NCBI GenBank assembly: GCA_032907525.1
Contig: JAJJPM010000005.1
Location: forward strand, 11,260 to 75,259
DNA from: JAHJQQ01 sp032907525
Lineage (GTDB): Bacteria > Pseudomonadota > Gammaproteobacteria > Thiohalobacterales > Thiohalobacteraceae
Direction of reading: 5' to 3'
DNA length: 64,000 nt
Below are positions 43,764 to 50,423 of the stretch, one piece after another; position 1 is the stretch's first letter; each line of letters opens with the position of its first letter. The position numbers and the translations under genes were made by a program. The notes below the pieces were generated by a model. It searched no databases. It worked only from the letters and a program-made list of their open reading frames with translations, and had not been told where the DNA came from.

Positions 43764-45122
43764 ATGCAGAGCACCTCCTACATCATCCCGATCGACGATG
43801 ACGCCGCGCGCGTACAGGCACGTCGCTGGCTGTTCCTGGGCCTGTCTTCGCTGATCCTCTCCGGACTGTTCGCCGTGCTCATCGTGCTGGCGCGCACACC
43901 CTATCTGCAGGACATCATCCCCTTCGCGGATTTCTTCCACGCCGCGCTGGTGGTGCACGTGGATCTGTCCGTGCTGGTGTGGTTCCTGGCGTTCGCCGGC
44001 GTGTTCTGGAGCATCAACGGCGCGACGCGCTGCCGTGCCTGCGGGGCGCTGGCGCTGCTGCTGGCGGCGGCGGGCGCGCTGCTCATGGCGATCGCGCCGT
44101 TCACGGGCGACGCACACCCGCTGATGAGCAACTACGTCCCCATTCTGCAGCAGCCGCTGTTCTACGCCGCGCTGCTGCTGTTCGGTGCGGGCATCGCCGT
44201 GCTGGTGCTGCGCTCGCTGCTGTTTCCACGGCCGGTGGGGCTGGAGATCTCCGGTACCGGCGCCTTGCGCTTCGGCCTGAACACCGCCGTGGTCGCGACG
44301 GCGATCGCCTTCATCGCGCTGCTGTGGTCGTATGTGAAGATGCCGCCGTTCATCGAGGGCGGCGAATATTTCGAGCTGCTGTTCTGGGGCGGCGGTCACG
44401 TGCTGCAGTTCACCCATACCCAGCTGATGCTGGTCGCGTGGCTGTGGCTGGCGAGCGTCTCCGCCGTGCCGGTGTACACGGGACCGCGCGTGGTGCTGTT
44501 CCTGTTCGCGTGGGGCCTGCTGGCCGTGTTCGCGACACCGGTCATCTATCTCGCTTTCGATGTGAACTCGATGGAGCATCGCCGGCTGTTCACCTGGCAG
44601 ATGGAGTTCGGGGGCAGCCTCGCCTCGCTGTGGATCGGCATCGCGCTGCTGGCGGGACTCGTCAGAGCGGATGCCGCACCGGCGCAGGCGCGCGCGGAGC
44701 GTGCGGCGCTGACGACGTCGGTGCTGCTGTTCGGCATCGGCGGTGTCATCGGCTTTCTCATCAGCGGCAGCAATGTCACGGTGCCCGCGCACTATCACGG
44801 CTGCATCGTCGGCGTCACGCTGGCGTTCATGGGCATGACCTACCAGCTGTTGCCGCGCCTCGGCCTCGGCACACCCTCGCAGCGCTGGGCGGTGCGCCAA
44901 TGCTGGGTCTACGCAGCGGGACAGCTGGTGCACATCATCGGTCTCGCGTGGTCGGGCGGCTACGGCGTGCAGCGCAAGACGGCCGGTGCCGCACAGGCGT
45001 TGGATTCGCTCGAGCGCATCATATCGATGGGCATGATGGGTCTCGGTGGACTGATCGCCATCATCGGCGGGCTGATGTTCCTGCTCGTGGTCTTTCACGC
45101 GATGCTGCGCGCGCGGCGCTGA
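43764..45122 (+). CDS. Atypical heme-copper subunit I (NorB/cbb3-like, possibly gNOR-type)
   Basis: A 452-residue, about 12-helix protein. Helix 2 carries a heme ligand (LVVHVDLSVLVWF, cf. NorB MVHTNLLIVW). The first metal His is in FWGGGHVLQFTHTQ, and the HxH pair is in PAHYHGCIVGVTLAFMG. The expected adjacent His pair is not seen; the matching region reads NSMEHRRLFTWQM. No HPxVY tyrosine. It is therefore neither a standard oxidase nor cNOR. gNOR-type NO reductases or an uncharacterised branch are possible. It follows the b6-ferredoxin-MvhD fusion in one operon and precedes the norC promoter. Confidence 0.7.
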   Translation: MQSTSYIIPIDDDAARVQARRWLFLGLSSLILSGLFAVLIVLARTPYLQDIIPFADFFHAALVVHVDLSVLVWFLAFAGVFWSINGATRCRACGALALLLAAAGALLMAIAPFTGDAHPLMSNYVPILQQPLFYAALLLFGAGIAVLVLRSLLFPRPVGLEISGTGALRFGLNTAVVATAIAFIALLWSYVKMPPFIEGGEYFELLFWGGGHVLQFTHTQLMLVAWLWLASVSAVPVYTGPRVVLFLFAWGLLAVFATPVIYLAFDVNSMEHRRLFTWQMEFGGSLASLWIGIALLAGLVRADAAPAQARAERAALTTSVLLFGIGGVIGFLISGSNVTVPAHYHGCIVGVTLAFMGMTYQLLPRLGLGTPSQRWAVRQCWVYAAGQLVHIIGLAWSGGYGVQRKTAGAAQALDSLERIISMGMMGLGGLIAIIGGLMFLLVVFHAMLRARR

Positions 45123-45184
45123 TCGCATCCATTCCGCGCGGCGACGCCGTGTCAATACCCTTACAGTTACTGCGATATAAGTTT

Positions 45185-45198
45185 TTGATTCATATCAA
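45185..45198 (+). promoter_or_regulatory. FNR/DNR-type box of norCB
   Basis: TTGATTCATATCAA, a perfect consensus dyad, followed by GGCAGG. TTAACAT at 45221 is spaced as a -10 for class II activation. Confidence 0.92.
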
Positions 45199-45261
45199 GG
45201 CAGGCTGACTCCGCTGCTCCTTAACATGCACCCACATTCCCTCTTATGGAGAGTCTGGGTT

Positions 45262-45687
45262 ATGAGTGGCACATTCACAAAATCAATGGCGCGCAACATC
45301 TTCTACGGTGGAAGCGTGTTCTTCATCCTGCTGTTCCTGGCCTTGACGTACGATACCGAGCGGGCGCTGCCCGACCGCGACAATCGTGGCGAGCTCACGC
45401 CGCAGGTCGCGCTCGGCAAGAAGCTCTGGGAAGAGAACAACTGCATCGGGTGCCATTCGCTGCTGGGCGAGGGCGCGTACTTCGCGCCGGAGCTCGGCAA
45501 CGTCTACACGCGCCGCGGCGGCGATTTCATCAAGACCTGGATGAAGATCCAGCCGACCGGCAGCCCGGGCCGCCGGCAGATGCCGCAGTTCAATCTCAGC
45601 GACGAGGAGCTGGACGCGCTGGTCGCGTTCCTGAAGTACAGCTCCGAGATCAACGCCGCCGGCTGGCCGCCGAATATCGAAGGTTGA
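45262..45687 (+). CDS. norC: Nitric oxide reductase subunit C (cytochrome c)
   Basis: A 141-residue protein with an uncleaved N-terminal anchor (ARNIFYGGSVFFILLFLAL), heme motif CIGCHSLLGEGAY and Met ligand region (GSPGRRQMPQF). It passes electrons to NorB. The start is set by GGAGAG before MSGTFTKSMAR; a longer start at 45226 would place the anchor unusually deep. It lies 13 nt before norB. Confidence 0.96.
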   Translation: MSGTFTKSMARNIFYGGSVFFILLFLALTYDTERALPDRDNRGELTPQVALGKKLWEENNCIGCHSLLGEGAYFAPELGNVYTRRGGDFIKTWMKIQPTGSPGRRQMPQFNLSDEELDALVAFLKYSSEINAAGWPPNIEG

Positions 45688-45700
45688 GGGAGAATCGGTC

Positions 45701-47086
45701 ATGCAATATCAATCGCAAGCGGTTGCAAAACCCTATTTCATTGCCGCGATCGGGCTTTTTGTCGGCCAGATCATCTTCGGCCTCATCATGGGCCTGCAGT
45801 ACGTGGTGGGCGATTTCCTGTTCCCGGAGATTCCCTTCAACGTGGCGCGCATGGTGCACACCAATCTGCTGATCGTGTGGCTGCTGTTCGGCTTCATGGG
45901 GTCGGCGTACTATCTCGTTCCCGAGGAGGCCGAAACGGAGCTGCACAGTCCCAAACTGGCGCTGGCGCTGTTCTGGATCTTCCTGGTCGCGGGCGCGCTC
46001 ACCATCCTGGGCTATCTGCTGGTGCCCTACTCGGGGCTGGCGCAGATGACCGGCAACGACCTGCTGCCGACCATGGGCCGCGAGTTCCTGGAGCAGCCGA
46101 CCATCACCAAGCTGGGTATCGTGGTCGTGGCCCTGGGCTTCCTGTTCAACATCGGCATGACCATCCTGAAGGGCCGCAAGACCAGCGTCAGCCTGGTGCT
46201 GCTCGTCGGCCTGACGGGTCTCGCCGTGCTGTTCCTGTTCTCCTTCTACAACCCGCACAACCTGGTGAAGGACAAGTTCTACTGGTGGTGGGTGGTGCAT
46301 CTGTGGGTGGAGGGCGTGTGGGAGCTGATCATGGCTTCGATCCTCGCCTTCGTGCTCATCAAGATCACCGGCGTGGACCGTGAAGTCATCGAGAAGTGGC
46401 TGTACGTCATCATCGCCATGGCGCTGATCACCGGCATCATCGGCACGGGCCATCACTACTACTGGATCGGCGCTCCCGAGTACTGGCAGTGGTGGGGTTC
46501 GGTGTTCTCCGCGCTGGAGCCGATTCCGTTCTTCATGATGACGGTGTTCGCCTTCAACATGGTGAACCGGCGCCGCCGCAACCACCCGAACAAGGCGGCC
46601 ACGCTGTGGGCGCTGGGCACCGCGGTGATGGCGTTCCTCGGTGCCGGCGTGTGGGGCTTCCTGCACACGCTCGCCCCGGTGAACTTCTACACCCACGGCA
46701 CACAGATCACGGCGGCCCACGGACACATGGCCTTCTACGGCGCCTATGTGATGATCGTGCTGACCATGATCTCCTACGCCATGCCGATGATGCGCGGCCG
46801 GGCCGCGGCCAACAGCAGCAAGTCGCAGGTGCTGGAGATGTGGTCGTTCTGGCTGATGACCGTGTCCATGGTGTTCATCGTGCTCTTCCTCACCGCCGCC
46901 GGCGTCCTGCAGGTCTGGCTGCAGCGCTACAGCGACGCCCCGCAGGCATTCATGGTGGTGCAGGACAAGATCGCGCTGTTCTACTGGATGCGCGAGGTCG
47001 CGGGTCTGGTGTTCCTGGTCGGGCTGGTACTGTACGTGTTGAGCTTCTTCGTCGGCACCAAGGATGCGGAGGCGGTACAGGCCTGA
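45701..47086 (+). CDS. norB: Nitric oxide reductase subunit B (cNOR catalytic)
   Basis: A 461-residue, 12-helix protein. Heme b ligand in ARMVHTNLLIVW; FeB site His in VVHLWVEGVWELI together with the catalytic glutamates; GTGHHYYWIG; and AAHGHMAFYG with heme b/b3 ligands. It reduces 2 NO to N2O with electrons from NorC. It looks intact and canonical, in contrast to the two other heme-copper subunits upstream. NorQ-type nirQ is 1.3 kb downstream, but no norD is present in the window. Confidence 0.97.
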   Translation: MQYQSQAVAKPYFIAAIGLFVGQIIFGLIMGLQYVVGDFLFPEIPFNVARMVHTNLLIVWLLFGFMGSAYYLVPEEAETELHSPKLALALFWIFLVAGALTILGYLLVPYSGLAQMTGNDLLPTMGREFLEQPTITKLGIVVVALGFLFNIGMTILKGRKTSVSLVLLVGLTGLAVLFLFSFYNPHNLVKDKFYWWWVVHLWVEGVWELIMASILAFVLIKITGVDREVIEKWLYVIIAMALITGIIGTGHHYYWIGAPEYWQWWGSVFSALEPIPFFMMTVFAFNMVNRRRRNHPNKAATLWALGTAVMAFLGAGVWGFLHTLAPVNFYTHGTQITAAHGHMAFYGAYVMIVLTMISYAMPMMRGRAAANSSKSQVLEMWSFWLMTVSMVFIVLFLTAAGVLQVWLQRYSDAPQAFMVVQDKIALFYWMREVAGLVFLVGLVLYVLSFFVGTKDAEAVQA

Positions 47087-47093
47087 GGCCAAA

Positions 47094-47120
47094 GGGCGGG
47101 GGCTGGCAGGGCCCCCGCCC
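47094..47120 (+). terminator. Terminator-like hairpin after norB
   Basis: GGGCGGGGG / CCCCCGCCC, a 9-bp stem, followed after a few bases by ATTTATT. The weak U-run makes it a partial terminator at best. Confidence 0.5.
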
Positions 47121-47144
47121 GGCGGCATTTATTCCAGAACAGTT

Positions 47145-47368
47145 TTCAACACGAAGGCGCGGAAGGCGCGCGAAGGAAACCACTGGCCCCGGAAAACACG
47201 GAAAGAACGGACGTGTTCCAGATGTTACCGCAGACGCCCGATTCGGCGTCGGTCGTGCCGTTCGCACCACAACTCCTTCTGCCCGACCAGCCATCAAAAC
47301 GATGGTGTTTTCCATGGTTGGAATGCCTTTGACGTTCCTTCGCGCGCCTTCCGCGCCTTCGTGTTGAA
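47145..47368. repeat. Intergenic inverted repeat, family A (copy 6), 34-bp perfect arms
   Basis: Left arm 47145-47178 (starts TTCAACACGAAGGCGCGGAA) and right arm 47335-47368 are perfect reverse complements, separated by 156 nt that contain degenerate unit sequences (CGGAAAACACGGAA). The right arm ends CCTTCGTGTTGAA 17 nt before the norE start. The same right-arm sequence recurs alone at 56720-56752 before nirD. Confidence 0.95.
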
Positions 47369-47385
47369 AGCCTTTGACTTTGTGA

Positions 47386-47979
47386 ATGACCATGTCGAAA
47401 GCGGCCGCCGAAACGCTCCCACGTCCCACCCAGCCCCCAGGCGATCTGGCGATCTGGATCTTCATCCTGGCCGAGCTGCTGGTGTTCGCGGTGTTCTTTC
47501 TGGCGTATGCCTGGACGCGGCATGCCAACGTCGAGCTGTTCAACGAGTATCAGCTGACGCTCGACCGGCGTGCGGGCCTGATCAACACCCTGGCGCTGCT
47601 GACCAGCAGCTATTGCGTGGTGCGCGCGGTGGCGGCGGTGCGCCTGGACCGGGTGCGTGACTGCGCGCGGTGGCTGGTCGCCGCACTGGCGCTGGGCGGT
47701 GTGTTCATCGTCGTCAAGCTCGCCGAATATCACCATCATTTCGAGCAGGGCATCGCGCTCAGCACCAATACGTTCTACATGTTCTATCTGTCGCTGACCT
47801 TCTTTCACTTCATGCACGTGGTGATGGGCATGGTCATACTCGCGGCCGTGGCCGCCAAGGCCTGGCGCGGCGGCTACGGCGCCGCGGAGCATGCCGGCGT
47901 GGAGACCGGCGCCTCCTACTGGCACATGGTCGATCTGGTCTGGCTGATCCTCTTTCCCCTGGTCTATGTGATGAACTGA
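47386..47979 (+). CDS. norE: NorE-like subunit III family protein (copy 2)
   Basis: A 197-residue, five-helix protein nearly parallel to the copy at 34169, with the identical core TFYMFYLSLTFFHFMHV and the same C-terminal SYWHMVDLVWLILFPLVYVM. It starts at 47386 or the second ATG at 47392. No good ribosome site is seen because the repeat arm abuts the start. The following norF-like gene begins 1 nt after the stop. It probably serves the norCB reductase. Confidence 0.88.
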   Translation: MTMSKAAAETLPRPTQPPGDLAIWIFILAELLVFAVFFLAYAWTRHANVELFNEYQLTLDRRAGLINTLALLTSSYCVVRAVAAVRLDRVRDCARWLVAALALGGVFIVVKLAEYHHHFEQGIALSTNTFYMFYLSLTFFHFMHVVMGMVILAAVAAKAWRGGYGAAEHAGVETGASYWHMVDLVWLILFPLVYVMN

Positions 47980-47980
47980 C

Positions 47981-48256
47981 ATGAGTATCCTGCGCGGCAT
48001 CGTCCTGCCCCGTCCCTGCAGCCGCGTGTGGCTGCTGCTGATGGGCCTGACCGTCCTGACCTTCGCCCTGGGCGAGCTCGGTTTCGCCGGCGAGGCCGCC
48101 GCCCTGGTGCTGCTGGGCATTGCAGGGATCAAGGCGCAGCTGGTCGCCGACCGCTTCATGGGCCTGGCGGGGGTGGCCGGCCTGTGGCGGCTGATCATTC
48201 CTATCTATCTGATTATTCTAATAACAGGTATTCTCCTGGCGTTCCTCCCTGGCTAG
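47981..48256 (+). CDS. norF: NorF-like subunit IV family membrane protein (copy 2)
   Basis: A 91-residue protein with three helices (VWLLLMGLTVLTFALGELGF, AAALVLLGIAGIKAQLVADR, IIPIYLIILITGILLAFLPG). Same length and layout as the paralogue at 34756, including the IKAQLVADRFM core. Paired with norE copy 2. Confidence 0.82.
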   Translation: MSILRGIVLPRPCSRVWLLLMGLTVLTFALGELGFAGEAAALVLLGIAGIKAQLVADRFMGLAGVAGLWRLIIPIYLIILITGILLAFLPG

Positions 48257-48278
48257 CGCCGCGGCAGGCGGGGGCCGC

Positions 48279-48292
48279 CTGATTTATGTCAA
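48279..48292 (+). promoter_or_regulatory. Degenerate FNR/DNR-type box upstream of nirQ
   Basis: CTGATTTATGTCAA matches TTGAY-N4-RTCAA except the first base and is followed by GG as in the other boxes. TTCATA near 48316 could be the -10. Confidence 0.55.
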
Positions 48293-48358
48293 GGTGATCC
48301 CGGCGCCGCTGTTGTTTCATAGTGAGCGCCAGTACCGGCCCGAATCCCGGAGATGCCC

Positions 48359-49171
48359 ATGGATGCCCCTGTCCGATCCCTGCGCACGCCCAGCGGCGAG
48401 CTGCCGTTCTATCGGCCGCAGGGCAACGAGATCGGCGTGTTCGAGCACGCCTATCGCAATCGACTGCCCGTGCTCATCAAGGGCCCGACCGGCTGCGGCA
48501 AGACGCGCTTCGTGCGCCACATGGCCGCGCGCCTGGGACGTCCGCTCTACACCGTGTCATGCCACGACGATCTGAGCGCCGCCGACCTGGTCGGCCGCCA
48601 CCTCATCGGCGACGGCGCCACCTTCTGGAACGACGGACCGCTGACCCGCGCCGTGCGCGAGGGCGCGATCTGCTATCTCGACGAGGTGGTGGAGGCGCGC
48701 AAGGACACCACGGTGGTGCTGCACCCGCTCACCGACGACCGCCGCATCCTGCCCATCGAGCGCACCGGCGAACTGCTGGAGGCGCCGCCGGAGTTCATGC
48801 TGGTGGTGTCGTACAACCCCGGCTACCAGAATCTGCTCAAGGGCCTGAAGCCCAGCACCCGGCAGCGCTTCGTGGCCCTGCGCTTCGAGTTTCCCGGGCC
48901 GGAGCTGGAGCAGGCCGTGGTGGAAACCGAGACCGGCATCGATGCGCTGCTGGCGCGGCGCCTGGTCGGCCTCGCCAACAGCCTGCGCGCCCTCAAGGAT
49001 CACGATCTGGAAGAGGCCGCGTCGACCCGCCTGGTGGTCTACGCCGCCACGCTGATCAAGGCCGGCATGGATCCGCTGGAGGCCTGCCGCACCGCGCTGG
49101 TCGAGCCGTTGACCGACGATGCGGAGACCACCGCCGCGCTGCTGGAGGTGGTCGATGCGAATTTCGGCTGA
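48359..49171 (+). CDS. nirQ: NirQ/NorQ MoxR-type AAA+ ATPase
   Basis: A 270-residue ATPase. Walker A GPTGCGKTRF, Walker B AICYLDEVVEARKD, sensor region VVSYNPGYQNLLKGLKPSTRQRF; all typical of the NirQ/NorQ/CbbQ group, which activates NorCB, usually by inserting FeB. NorD, the usual VWA partner, is not in the window. The second ATG was chosen because CCCGGAG lies six bases ahead of it. Confidence 0.94.
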   Translation: MDAPVRSLRTPSGELPFYRPQGNEIGVFEHAYRNRLPVLIKGPTGCGKTRFVRHMAARLGRPLYTVSCHDDLSAADLVGRHLIGDGATFWNDGPLTRAVREGAICYLDEVVEARKDTTVVLHPLTDDRRILPIERTGELLEAPPEFMLVVSYNPGYQNLLKGLKPSTRQRFVALRFEFPGPELEQAVVETETGIDALLARRLVGLANSLRALKDHDLEEAASTRLVVYAATLIKAGMDPLEACRTALVEPLTDDAETTAALLEVVDANFG

Positions 49172-49246
49172 TGTGCGCGGGCCGCGGTATCCCGAAGGAA
49201 TCGCCCCTGTCCCTGACTCCATGACCGCATTGCGGGAGGAATGACG

Positions 49247-50020
49247 ATGACACAAGCCCAGACGGCAGCCGAATCGTGGCTGCGCGAAGTGACCACCCCC
49301 CTCGGCCAGGCGCGCGTGGCCTGCAGGCAGTGCAGTCTGCACGGCATCTGCGCCGTGCTGGAGTCGGACAAGGACGACCGGACGTTCGTGCAGCGCAGCC
49401 GCGTCGGCAGCGGCAAGATGCTGTTCCGCGCAGGCGACCGCTTTCAGGGCGTGTACGCCGTCACCTCCGGTGCCATCAAGACGCACGCGCATCTGGGACA
49501 GAACGCCACGCAGGTGGTCGATTTCCACTTCCCGGGCGATACCGTCGGCCTGGAGGCGATCGACCGCGGCGAGTACACCTACACCGCCCAGGCGCTCACC
49601 GAAACGCTGGTGTGCCGCATCGATCCGAGCCGCGCGCCGGCACTCGCCGAACGCCAGCGCGATTTCCAGACGGAGGTGATCCGGGCGCTGGGCGAGCAGC
49701 TGCGCCACGAGCAGAGCCTGTCCATCCTGCTGCGCACGCAGACGGCGGAGCAGCGCATCGCGACCTTCCTGCTGAGCCTGGCCGGTCCGTCGCTGTGGAC
49801 GCATACGCGCGGTGTCGATCTGCAGCTGCCGATGTCGCGCAAGGACATCGCCAACTATCTCGGCATCGCCGTGGAAACGCTGTGCCGGCTGTTCAAGCGC
49901 ATGCAGGAGGACGGCCTGATCGAGAGCCAGGGCCGGCGCGTGCGGCTGGCGAACATCGATGCCCTGAGCGCCATCGCGCGGCCGGCCCCGCAGACCGACG
50001 ACGACAGCTGCCCGGCCTGA
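49247..50020 (+). CDS. FNR/ANR-type transcription regulator with [4Fe-4S] cysteines
   Basis: A 257-residue CRP/FNR protein. C26-x2-C29-x5-C35 and C123 match the four FNR cluster ligands in spacing and position, so it should sense oxygen (and NO) directly, unlike DNR/NnrR types that lack them. The helix-turn-helix reads MSRKDIANYLGIAVETLCRL; E210 and R214 match the FNR base-contact residues, but C213 stands where FNR has Ser212. It is the likely regulator of the TTGAY-N4-RTCAA boxes in this island. GGGAGGA sets the start at the second ATG. Confidence 0.92.
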   Translation: MTQAQTAAESWLREVTTPLGQARVACRQCSLHGICAVLESDKDDRTFVQRSRVGSGKMLFRAGDRFQGVYAVTSGAIKTHAHLGQNATQVVDFHFPGDTVGLEAIDRGEYTYTAQALTETLVCRIDPSRAPALAERQRDFQTEVIRALGEQLRHEQSLSILLRTQTAEQRIATFLLSLAGPSLWTHTRGVDLQLPMSRKDIANYLGIAVETLCRLFKRMQEDGLIESQGRRVRLANIDALSAIARPAPQTDDDSCPA

Positions 50021-50036
50021 GGCGACCCGCCGCCCG

Positions 50037-50423
50037 ATGAGCCTCTACGGCCTGATCAAGGCGGTGCACGTCGGCAGCGTGGTGGTGAGCTTCTCGCTGT
50101 TCTTCGTGCGCGGCCTGTGGATGATGCGCGCACCCGCGCGGCTCGCGCGGACATGGGTGCGGGTGCTGCCGCATATCGTCGACACGCTTTTGCTCACCAG
50201 CGCGCTGACGCTGGCCTTTCTGAGCGGTCAGTATCCCTTCGTCGAGCCCTGGCTGACCGCCAAGGTCGTCGCGCTGCTGGCCTATATCCTGATCGGCATG
50301 TTCGCGCTGCGGCGCGGCCCCAGCCGGGCGACGCGCATCGCCGCGTGGTTCGCGGCGCTGGGGGTGTTCGCCTATATCGTCGGCGTCGCGCTGACGCGCG
50401 ATCCCTGGGTATTCGCCGCGTGA
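50037..50423 (+). CDS. SirB2-family membrane protein
   Basis: A 128-residue protein with four helices (YGLIKAVHVGSVVVSFSLFF, RVLPHIVDTLLLTSALTLAF, LTAKVVALLAYILIGMFALR, GVFAYIVGVALTRDPW). The two His (VHVG, PHIVDT) and overall pattern are those of the SirB2 family, whose function is unsettled. It lies between the regulator and nirI, and nirI begins at its stop (GTGA), so it is part of the nir operon. Heme binding by the His residues is possible but unproven. Confidence 0.85.
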   Translation: MSLYGLIKAVHVGSVVVSFSLFFVRGLWMMRAPARLARTWVRVLPHIVDTLLLTSALTLAFLSGQYPFVEPWLTAKVVALLAYILIGMFALRRGPSRATRIAAWFAALGVFAYIVGVALTRDPWVFAA

